NCBI RefSeq assembly: GCF_900141815.1
Contig: NZ_FQYR01000004.1
Coordinates: 434,001 to 498,000, forward strand
Direction: 5' to 3'
Source: Rubritalea squalenifaciens DSM 18772
GTDB taxonomy: Bacteria; Verrucomicrobiota; Verrucomicrobiia; Verrucomicrobiales; Akkermansiaceae
Length of the DNA: 64,000 bases
Part shown: positions 53,308-60,323 of the stretch, piece by piece
Position numbering within the stretch: position 1 is the stretch's first letter
Layout of the letters: every line of letters starts with the position of its first letter
Translations under genes and position numbers: made by a program
The notes under the pieces: model-generated
Told to the model about the DNA's origin: nothing
Databases searched by the model: none
What the model saw: the letters and a program-made list of their open reading frames with translations, nothing else

Positions 53308-54375
53308 TTATGGGCAGTGGGATATGGTTTTCCCTGTGACGAGGTCAGGCATGAGTATATGGGTCTCTGAGCCACTCGCTTTGACGTTGAGGATCATTTG
53401 CGTCAATTCCTTCATGAGCCTGTTTCCAGTAGTATAGTGAGTTGGTTCCGGCCAGAAACTTGAGAAAACCTCGTGCGAATTCAGGCAAATCAAGGAGACA
53501 TCCTGTGGGACTCTGATTCCTGCTCCTACGAGATAAGTCATCGTGGTAATGAAGTGATGAGTGTTGATGCAGATGATGGCCGTGGGAGGGTTTGCCGATG
53601 TATAGGAGGCGTTGAGCTTATGGACTAGATTTTCTGCGCTGAAGTTATGTCTGAATACGCATGGTGCCTCTATATCTGCATGACCGCTGTTATTCAGTGC
53701 TTCAAGCATACCAGCGTAGGCCAAGCTATCTCCAGCGAGTTTTGAGCGGAAACGAATAAAGCCAATCTTACGGTGCCCTTTGGCCAGTAGTAGTCCTGTG
53801 GCGTGGCGGCAGGCGGCTCGATAGTCGATATCGAGACTTGGCAGAGAAACTTCAGGAAAGCGGGAACCCAGAATAATGGATGGGAGCTGGTTTTTGGAAA
53901 ACCAATGCTGGATGGTCTCCGGGCATTGATAGAGAACCCATAGCGCGAGAGGGAAGTTTTCTGTCAGGCTTTTAATGGTTTTTTCTGTGGCGCTATCTTT
54001 ATTTGTTAGGGAAGGGGAAAGGATGTGTACTTGGTATTGGGATTTTGACAAGAATCCTCTGAGGTGTGCGGCTTGCTCTAGCAGATTCTTGTTAGATCCA
54101 AGTTCGGGTTTTGGTGTTAGCAGGACTACCTGGTTCAGTCTTTTCTTGGTCTTTGAGGTGATAAGAATTCGTCTACGCTTTGATCTCTCTGGTGCTGAGA
54201 TGACGCCCTTTGATGTTAGGATGGCTAGCGCCTGGCGGAGGCATGTCCGGCTGATGACTAGTTCCTCGGCGAGAAATCGTTCACTCGGTAGCATTCCATT
54301 CCATTCTCGCATAGAGATAGCTTGTTCAATCAGGCTAGCGGCTTGTGTAGCTTTGCTTGTAGGAAGTTTTCTCAT
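53308..54375 (-). CDS. GntR-type DNA-binding regulator with LacI-like sugar-binding domain
   Basis: 355 residues from ATG 54375 (Met-Arg-Lys-Leu-Pro). Residues about 15-70 are a GntR winged helix (Leu-Pro-Ser-Glu-Arg-Phe-Leu-Ala-Glu-Glu-Leu, then Arg-Gln-Ala-Leu). The rest (about 85-350) is a periplasmic-binding-protein-like effector domain as in LacI-type regulators (Ala-Gly-Met-Leu-Glu-Ala-Leu). Such regulators, common in Verrucomicrobiota, bind a sugar-like ligand. It is divergent from the ROK kinase gene and may control it (inference). Confidence 0.87.
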   Translation of the reverse strand: MRKLPTSKATQAASLIEQAISMREWNGMLPSERFLAEELVISRTCLRQALAILTSKGVISAPERSKRRRILITSKTKKRLNQVVLLTPKPELGSNKNLLEQAAHLRGFLSKSQYQVHILSPSLTNKDSATEKTIKSLTENFPLALWVLYQCPETIQHWFSKNQLPSIILGSRFPEVSLPSLDIDYRAACRHATGLLLAKGHRKIGFIRFRSKLAGDSLAYAGMLEALNNSGHADIEAPCVFRHNFSAENLVHKLNASYTSANPPTAIICINTHHFITTMTYLVGAGIRVPQDVSLICLNSHEVFSSFWPEPTHYTTGNRLMKELTQMILNVKASGSETHILMPDLVTGKTISHCP

Positions 54376-54577
54376 GAGAACCAGAAGAGTAGATATGGCA
54401 CATAACAAGGCTTAAGTAAAGCTGTGGAAATGCGCGAAAAGATAGCTGTCAGCACTTTTTTTTTCTGTGTGATCTAGGTGAGCTGTGGTGTGTGGTAAGG
54501 GGCGGGTGTGAGGATGTTTATTTAGTTGAATATTCTTGCTTAACTTACTTGCAGAAAGTTGGTTGTCTAAGTACAAA

Positions 54578-55504
54578 ATGTCCATGTCAGAAAGAGCTTC
54601 TCAAGAGAGTAGAAAGCCGCTGCTAGCAGCGATTGAGGCGGGTGGGACTAAGTTTGTATGTGCGGTTGGTTATGACCCCTTTGAGCCCTTGCGTGAACAT
54701 CGTTTTCCAACGCGTGACCCTGAGACCACGATGGCTGAAGCTGCTGAATTTTTTAAGCAAGCCATTGCGGATTTTGGTGAGATATCTTCCATGGCTGTTG
54801 GAGCTTTCGGGCCTGTGGATGTTAGACCGGACTCGGAAGGCTACGGATCCATTTTGACGACACCTAAGCCAGGATGGAAGGGAACCAATTTGATCAAAGA
54901 GCTTCGCTCCCGGATTGGTGATAGTTTTACAGTGCATGTAGATACGGATGTGAATGCTGCAGCTGTAGGAGAGGCGCTCTATGGGGCTGCCCGTGGTAAG
55001 CGTCATGTTGCTTATATCACCGTGGGAACTGGAGTTGGTGGCGGAGTACTCTATGACGGTAAACCTTTGTTAGGTATCCTACATCCAGAGATTGGTCATA
55101 TGTCGGTGCCGGATTTAGAAGGATCAGGTAGTGGTTCTATCAGTGTATGTCCATTCCATGAATGCTGTCTGGAGGGGAAGGCGTCAGGTCCGGCGATTCA
55201 ATCCAGATGGGGGACTCCTGGTTACGAACTCCCTGATCACCATGAAGCATGGAATCTGGAGGCAGCTTATTTGGCGCATGCCGCAGTGAATCTGACGGCG
55301 ACTTGGGCTCCAGAAATCATTGTATTCGGTGGTGGCGTGTTGCAAAAACCTGGTTTACTCGAGAAAATCAGGGAGAAGTTTTCAGAGCTGGCTGGGGGAT
55401 ACTGGGAGTTGCCAGATTTAGAGGAATACATCCAGATGGCGGAGCTAGACCAAAAGGCTGGTATCGTGGGCACGCTGACGCTAGCCAGTCGTATGACTTC
55501 CTAG
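54578..55504 (+). CDS. ROK-family sugar kinase, fructokinase-like
   Basis: 308 residues from ATG 54578. The ATP-binding start AIEAGGTKFVCAVG is typical of fructokinase-type ROK enzymes. The second ATP motif Val-Gly-Thr-Gly-Val-Gly-Gly-Gly, the ROK zinc site His-Pro-Glu-Ile-Gly-His followed by Cys-Pro-Phe-His-Glu-Cys-Cys-Leu-Glu-Gly, and Gly-Pro-Ala-Ile complete the set. It phosphorylates a hexose, most likely fructose or mannose. Cytoplasmic. Divergent from the GntR/LacI-type regulator. Confidence 0.9.
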   Translation: MSMSERASQESRKPLLAAIEAGGTKFVCAVGYDPFEPLREHRFPTRDPETTMAEAAEFFKQAIADFGEISSMAVGAFGPVDVRPDSEGYGSILTTPKPGWKGTNLIKELRSRIGDSFTVHVDTDVNAAAVGEALYGAARGKRHVAYITVGTGVGGGVLYDGKPLLGILHPEIGHMSVPDLEGSGSGSISVCPFHECCLEGKASGPAIQSRWGTPGYELPDHHEAWNLEAAYLAHAAVNLTATWAPEIIVFGGGVLQKPGLLEKIREKFSELAGGYWELPDLEEYIQMAELDQKAGIVGTLTLASRMTS

Positions 55505-55527
55505 ATGGTACTTATCTCGAAAGTAAA

Positions 55528-55562
55528 AGAGGTACAGGAGCATTAAGCCGCCCTGTACCTCT
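55528..55562. terminator. Hairpin between convergent genes, possible terminator
   Basis: Perfect 11-bp arms agaggtacagg (55528-55538) and cctgtacctct (55552-55562) with a 13-base loop, 23 bases after the ROK stop. The T-run is short (CTC), so termination is likely but not classical. Confidence 0.55.
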
Positions 55563-55606
55563 CCACTCAGTACCTCTGAATACTGTACACACTGATGAAA
55601 GAATAT

Positions 55607-56344
55607 TTAGCGGCGGCGTCTGAGAAGAACCACGCAGCCAGCAAGACCCAGAAGTGCAGTGCTGGAGGGTTCTGGAACCGATGAAGTGATGAGGTAGCTG
55701 TCAGCTAAGCCGTCAAAGCGGTTTCCTGGTGTGGTGTTGTAAGCGTGTGCTATGAATCGATCATTTGCGGTACCGATGGTATCTGTCAGGATAGTGCTGC
55801 TAGTCTGAGCGATTTGGTTTCCGTCCACAAAGGTGGTCACGTTGTTGTTGTCTATGACTAGGCTGATGGTGTGGTAGCCTGCGGCGTCCAGTAGGCTAGT
55901 GGTCTCGTGCGCGGCTACGATCTGGTTGCCACTAGCGTCACGAAACAGGAATTGAACATCGTTGGTGGAGGTGAGGCGAATCCAGAATTCACTGTTATCG
56001 GATGTGAGCGAGTTGATCTGTCCAAAGAGACCGCGAGTCTGGGTGCCGTCTGGGTCGACAGTCGCAGTGAAGGTATAGCTGTGAGTGGACAGGTCCATGC
56101 TCAAGCCAATGCCAGATGCGAAGTTAATGTAGCCGTCGTTTGCGATGGTGTCGACGGTTCCTGAGGAGACGGAGCTGGTGCCGCCGTCCCAAGTGCCGTT
56201 AGGGCCAGTGCCATTGTTGGTGATGGTGGCTCCAGTGGTAATGCTACCATCAGCTAGGTCGTCGAAGTCGATATCGAGATAGGTGGTGGCGGCGTTTGCT
56301 ACACCTAAGCTTCCCAAGAGAGAAATAAGAGCGAGTGTTTTCAT
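55607..56344 (-). CDS. PEP-CTERM sorting-domain protein with LamG-like body
   Basis: 245 residues from ATG 56344 (Met-Lys-Thr-Leu-Ala), with a signal peptide ending near Asn-Ala-Ala. The body has the strand pattern of a concanavalin/LamG-like fold (His-Thr-Ile-Ser-Leu-Val-Ile-Asp; Asn-Val-Thr-Thr-Phe-Val-Asp-Gly-Asn), typical of carbohydrate- or protein-binding domains. The end VPEPSSTALLGLAGCVVLLR plus Arg-Arg-Arg is a PEP-CTERM tail. Divergent from the next PEP-CTERM gene; the shared 362-base upstream region may hold their control sites. Confidence 0.87.
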   Translation of the reverse strand: MKTLALISLLGSLGVANAATTYLDIDFDDLADGSITTGATITNNGTGPNGTWDGGTSSVSSGTVDTIANDGYINFASGIGLSMDLSTHSYTFTATVDPDGTQTRGLFGQINSLTSDNSEFWIRLTSTNDVQFLFRDASGNQIVAAHETTSLLDAAGYHTISLVIDNNNVTTFVDGNQIAQTSSTILTDTIGTANDRFIAHAYNTTPGNRFDGLADSYLITSSVPEPSSTALLGLAGCVVLLRRRR

Positions 56345-56706
56345 GTTTTGAGGTTGTTTATCTGTTGTCACGGGATTGATCTAATCCGTACATTATGTAT
56401 CGCTTTGTCTCATTTGTGTGCAATGGGAGGCTAGTGGTCTATTTTCATACCAGATTATCTGTTGTTCTTTGATAATCTGATCTTTGTTGTGGGTGGCCAA
56501 TACGCCAAAAGGGTGGGAGAAGTTGGCAGCGGTACTCACAACTTTGCTAAGAAGGGTATTCATAGGTTTTAGATTATGAGTTGGCCCGGGGTGATTTCTG
56601 TTTTCTTAGAAAGAGATGGACATTGTGTTAGTAATGAGATAGTTGTGAAATGTTATGTGGCGTTTTTTGTCATATGGCCTCATATCAATGATACTATTGC
56701 GATATT
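56345..56706. other. Shared upstream region of two divergent PEP-CTERM genes
   Basis: 362 bases, A+T-rich, without a gene. A perfect inverted repeat cagattatc/gataatctg (56451-56459 and 56471-56479, 11-base spacer) is the only clear structure and is a candidate operator or mRNA hairpin. No consensus promoter pair with proper spacing was found. Confidence 0.5.
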
Positions 56707-57462
56707 ATGAAATATACGAAAACCCCTAACATATGCACTATCGCGGCCCTCTCTGCGGCACTCAGCGCATCGGCCAGTGCCACTTCGATAGCATTATTTG
56801 ATTTTGCTAGTAACCAAGGTACTGCGACCGCACAGATGTTTATCGATACTGGTGCAACCTTGGTGGAAAATACGGACACTGTCACCTTGGTGAGTAGTGC
56901 GACCCTGGGTGGAGCAACGGATAATACGCCGTTTGCTTTGGGAAGTGGGATCAGTCTAGCGATTGATAGCACTAATCAGGCATTCACCTATGGTAATAGT
57001 ACCTGGAACAACAACGCCAATGTGTCCTTGATGGGAGATGCATGGTTGTTTAACGGTCTGGGCGAGAGTGGATTTAAGACAATCACTCTATCTGGTCTCA
57101 GTTCGGCTCTCAGTGCTAATACTACCTACCGGATTTATTTATATGGTAGTTACTCTACTCCTGAATTCACAAAATTTGGCAACCTGACCTATGATGGTGT
57201 GAATTACGGTACCAAAGATAGTGTTCAGATAGAAGGGTCGGGAGCCGGTATTACGAATGCCGAAGAAATGGCTGTCTCATTTGACATTTCAACGGATGGA
57301 GTTGTTGAAGATGAGCTGGTCTTCACGGTGGGTAAGGCGACTGGGGCTACTGGTAATGCGGCCGGGATCATGGCCATCGGTATCGTCGAGGTGCCTGAGC
57401 CTTCCAGTGTCTCATTGATTGGGCTAGCTGGAATAGGCTTTGTTCTAAGACGTCGCAGATAA
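56707..57462 (+). CDS. PEP-CTERM sorting-domain secreted protein
   Basis: 251 residues. Signal peptide ending near Ala-Ser-Ala-Thr. The body is Thr/Ser/Ala/Asn rich and beta-type, with Tyr-Arg-Ile-Tyr-Leu-Tyr-Gly-Ser-Tyr near 140-148 and a Val-Glu-Asp-Glu-Leu-Val-Phe-Thr segment before the tail. The tail VPEPSSVSLIGLAGIGFVLR plus Arg-Arg-Arg is a PEP-CTERM signal almost identical in layout to that of the divergent neighbour, while the bodies differ. Body function unknown. A terminator follows. Confidence 0.87.
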   Translation: MKYTKTPNICTIAALSAALSASASATSIALFDFASNQGTATAQMFIDTGATLVENTDTVTLVSSATLGGATDNTPFALGSGISLAIDSTNQAFTYGNSTWNNNANVSLMGDAWLFNGLGESGFKTITLSGLSSALSANTTYRIYLYGSYSTPEFTKFGNLTYDGVNYGTKDSVQIEGSGAGITNAEEMAVSFDISTDGVVEDELVFTVGKATGATGNAAGIMAIGIVEVPEPSSVSLIGLAGIGFVLRRRR

Positions 57463-57490
57463 CTGTAAGGAAAAGACCTTTTTTTGAACG

Positions 57491-57517
57491 GGGCTTGGTG
57501 AATACCAAGCCCTTTTT
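57491..57517 (+). terminator. Rho-independent terminator of the PEP-CTERM gene
   Basis: Perfect 9-bp stem gggcttggt/accaagccc with a GAAT loop and five T. It ends two bases before the stop of the convergent sulfotransferase gene. Confidence 0.9.
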
Positions 57518-57518
57518 G

Positions 57519-59048
57519 TTACCACTCGTACTGCAGTTGCTGCATGATTGGAGCCAAACGCTCTTGGGTCTCAGCATCAAAGAGCTTGGCGTAGGCTGGA
57601 TCGCGCCACCGCCCGATACGCTTGCCGTGAACCGGCTGAGCGACTTCTGAATAGCTGGGAGAGCTCACAAACTTTTGAATCGATGGTGAAAACTGAGAAT
57701 CGGGCGTTCCTGGCATGTCGAGCCATTGATAGACTCGGGAGAGTTCCTCGGCAGGGTTTGCGGTAAGAGACTCGTAGCGGCATTCCAGCCATGAGTCAGC
57801 AGGCAGATTGTCCCTAAGTTGAATCCATGCCTGCATGGTATCACAGTATCTCTGGATCAATGTTTCCCATTGGATGAATGAAATACTTTCAGGGTTCAGT
57901 GGGAGATACTGGAAGAAAGTGCTTAGCAGCGTATCTCTGGGGTCACGAAGCATCACGAGGAATTTGGCCTCTGGAAAAATTCTCGCGAGTGATGAGCAGA
58001 TGACGGTGTTTGAGGGGTTCTTGTCTAAGAGCCAGTGCTGGTCTATACTTGCATTCAGATACTCTTCCATGCCTGAGCAATACCGCTGTCTCAGGAACTG
58101 CACTGCTAGTTCACTCTCCTCGTCATTTCTGAGATAACTTTTCAAAGTTCCCGTTGCAATGGGGTGAATATAGAGACCAAATAAATCAAGTTCTTCGGCA
58201 TCCTTGATGTCGCCGCTTTGGGTGAGAAGTTTTTCAAGCAGGGTGGTGCCTGATCTGGCAAAACCTATTTGGAATATGATCTTCTTCTGTTCTGAGCTTG
58301 GGATTTGGTCTCTCAGTTCTTTATAGAAGCCCTTGGGTACTTCATTTCCTAGTTTCAGGGCTTGCTGGGTGGAGGTTTCGCCGCGTCCCAACAGAGGTGA
58401 GCTGCTATCAATTCTGAGAGAATGAGCTTCTTGAATGAGTTGAAGGGCCTTTGTGGGATTATTCGGCTCAAGCAGTCTGGCTAGCTCATGCAGGGCGCGG
58501 CAGCGCAGTCCTTGTGTGAGATTGGGGAGGCTGAGAAGTGATTCGTAGAGTTTGATTGCTTCTTCTTGCTGAGAAGTTTGGGCTAATAAGCGAGCATGGA
58601 AAATCTGGAGTAGATGTGAGTCCGGCTGGATGGAGAGCGCTTTGTGGATTCTCTTCAGAGCTACTTCCGGACGGCCCGAGCGCTCGAGGAGTTGGGCTGC
58701 TTCAACCAGGGCGTCTACCGAGTCGGGTATGACTTGGATGGCTTTATTGAAATACTCGAGGGCTTTGTCGGGTCTGCGAATTTCGCGGTAGACTTGCCCC
58801 ATCATGAGATTGAGCACAGGAATTTTTTTCGCGTGCGGGCGAAGCTTGTTCAGAGTCCGCTCGGCATCCTTGATTTGATAGCTTGATCCTAAGGCCCTGG
58901 CTGCATCCAGTATCGCAGAGATATTGTTCTTTTGCTCTTTGTGAGCGGTGCGAAACAAAGCCAGTGATTCGTCACGGCGTCCGAGATTCCACAATTCACG
59001 TGCTTCTGGTAAGGGTGACAAGTTGGGGTCAAAGCTAAGTTTAGCCAT
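57519..59048 (-). CDS. TPR-containing sulfotransferase family protein
   Basis: 509 residues. The first 240 or so residues are tetratricopeptide repeats (Pro-Asp-Ser-Val-Asp-Ala-Leu-Val-Glu-Ala-Ala-Gln). The sulfotransferase domain follows: the 5'-phosphosulfate loop Gly-Phe-Ala-Arg-Ser-Gly-Thr-Thr-Leu-Leu near 265 and the 3'-phosphate block Val-Met-Leu-Arg-Asp-Pro-Arg-Asp near 364. It may sulfate a surface glycan or protein with PAPS. Such TPR-sulfotransferases are common in marine and heterotrophic bacteria; the acceptor is unknown. No signal peptide. Divergent from murG. Confidence 0.86.
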   Translation of the reverse strand: MAKLSFDPNLSPLPEARELWNLGRRDESLALFRTAHKEQKNNISAILDAARALGSSYQIKDAERTLNKLRPHAKKIPVLNLMMGQVYREIRRPDKALEYFNKAIQVIPDSVDALVEAAQLLERSGRPEVALKRIHKALSIQPDSHLLQIFHARLLAQTSQQEEAIKLYESLLSLPNLTQGLRCRALHELARLLEPNNPTKALQLIQEAHSLRIDSSSPLLGRGETSTQQALKLGNEVPKGFYKELRDQIPSSEQKKIIFQIGFARSGTTLLEKLLTQSGDIKDAEELDLFGLYIHPIATGTLKSYLRNDEESELAVQFLRQRYCSGMEEYLNASIDQHWLLDKNPSNTVICSSLARIFPEAKFLVMLRDPRDTLLSTFFQYLPLNPESISFIQWETLIQRYCDTMQAWIQLRDNLPADSWLECRYESLTANPAEELSRVYQWLDMPGTPDSQFSPSIQKFVSSPSYSEVAQPVHGKRIGRWRDPAYAKLFDAETQERLAPIMQQLQYEW

Positions 59049-59237
59049 ATTGAGAGGCTAGGTATCGGTGTCGGGAAATCAAGATGATTCATAAGCTGGC
59101 AGTGAGGGAGAGCGACGGCTTGGTCATTGAGGCGGTGGGCTAGGAGTATGAGAATGTTGCAAGACACGGGAATGCTGTTTTCTCCGCATTTTCGGCTTGC
59201 CTATGCTGGGTGGTCGGAGATGGTCGGGGGAGAGAAA

Positions 59238-60323
59238 ATGGAGAATCAAAAGAAGGTCATCGTAGCATGTGGAGGAACAGGGGGGCACTTGTTCCCGGGG
59301 GTAGCCGTAGCGCAGGAACTCAAGCAGCGTGGTCACGAAGTGAAGCTTTTGATCTCGGAGAAGAAGGTGGATGCTGAGGCTTCCAAAAAGTACGGTGACC
59401 TGGACTTTGCCACGGTACCCGCGATCGCCAAGCCAGCGACCTTGTCGCTGAAGATGATTCCCTTTCTCTGGAAATTTTGGAAAACCAAGGCCAAATGCAC
59501 ACAGATCCTCAAGGACTTTGGCGTTGATGCTGTGATTGGTATGGGGGGCTTTACATCGATGCCTCCTGTGATCGCTGGCAAGAAACTTGGCGCGAAGACT
59601 TATGTACACGACTCGAATGCACTTCCTGGTAAAGCTAACCGGATGACCGCGCGTTGGTGCGATGCTGTGCTACTTGGTTTGGAAGCAGCCAAAGAGTATT
59701 TTGGCGGTAGCAAGGTTGAGATTACCGGCACACCAGTACGTGAGGAACTCCAAAATATCCCGAGCAGGGAGGAAGCTGCCAAAAAGCTAGACTTGGATCC
59801 AGCCAAGAAGACCGTGCTCGTGATGGGCGGGAGTCAGGGGGCTAAAAATCTCAACAGTCTGGTTGTCGAGGCCAGCAAGGCAATGCCTGATATTCAGTTC
59901 ATTCAGATTACCGGTAATCTGGATCATGATCGTGTGAAGGATGAGCTTGGGGATACAGGCGGTAGGCACAAACTGATTGCCTTCTGTGATGACATGGCCA
60001 GCGTCTATGCGGTGACAGATGTCGTGGTGATGCGCTCCGGAGCGTCCAGTTTGAGCGAGATTTCTTACTTGGGCTTGGCATCTATTCTGGTGCCATATCC
60101 GTATGCGGCTGATGATCATCAGACCAAGAATGCTGAGGTGTTTGAAAAGGCCGAGGCTGCTTTGCTCAGGCAGGAAAGAGAACTGGATGCTGGGATGCTG
60201 GTGGCTGATCTGAGCTCCATTCTATTGGAGACAGAGAAGTTGGTGAATATGAGTGCCGCATCTGCCGCCTTGGGCGTTAAGGATGCAGCCAAGAGAGTTT
60301 GTAATGTGATTGAGAAGGGATGA
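59238..60323 (+). CDS. murG: UDP-GlcNAc:undecaprenyl-PP-MurNAc-pentapeptide GlcNAc transferase
   Basis: 361 residues from ATG 59238 (Met-Glu-Asn-Gln), preceded by GGGGGAGAG; upstream ATGs at 59127 would add residues without MurG similarity. The glycine-rich Gly-Gly-Thr-Gly-Gly-His motif near 12-17 and the second Gly-Gly-Ser-Gln-Gly-Ala near 195 bind the donor and substrate; Arg-Ser-Gly-Ala near 265 is the donor-site Gly-Ala block. It makes lipid II at the inner membrane face. Its stop overlaps the murC-murB ATG by four bases, so the two are coupled. Confidence 0.95.
   Translation: MENQKKVIVACGGTGGHLFPGVAVAQELKQRGHEVKLLISEKKVDAEASKKYGDLDFATVPAIAKPATLSLKMIPFLWKFWKTKAKCTQILKDFGVDAVIGMGGFTSMPPVIAGKKLGAKTYVHDSNALPGKANRMTARWCDAVLLGLEAAKEYFGGSKVEITGTPVREELQNIPSREEAAKKLDLDPAKKTVLVMGGSQGAKNLNSLVVEASKAMPDIQFIQITGNLDHDRVKDELGDTGGRHKLIAFCDDMASVYAVTDVVVMRSGASSLSEISYLGLASILVPYPYAADDHQTKNAEVFEKAEAALLRQERELDAGMLVADLSSILLETEKLVNMSAASAALGVKDAAKRVCNVIEKG

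Noticed and set aside
54410-54543. Two GCTTAA elements in the regulator/ROK kinase gap as an operator pair
   Set aside because: The match is only six bases and not arranged as a clear palindrome.
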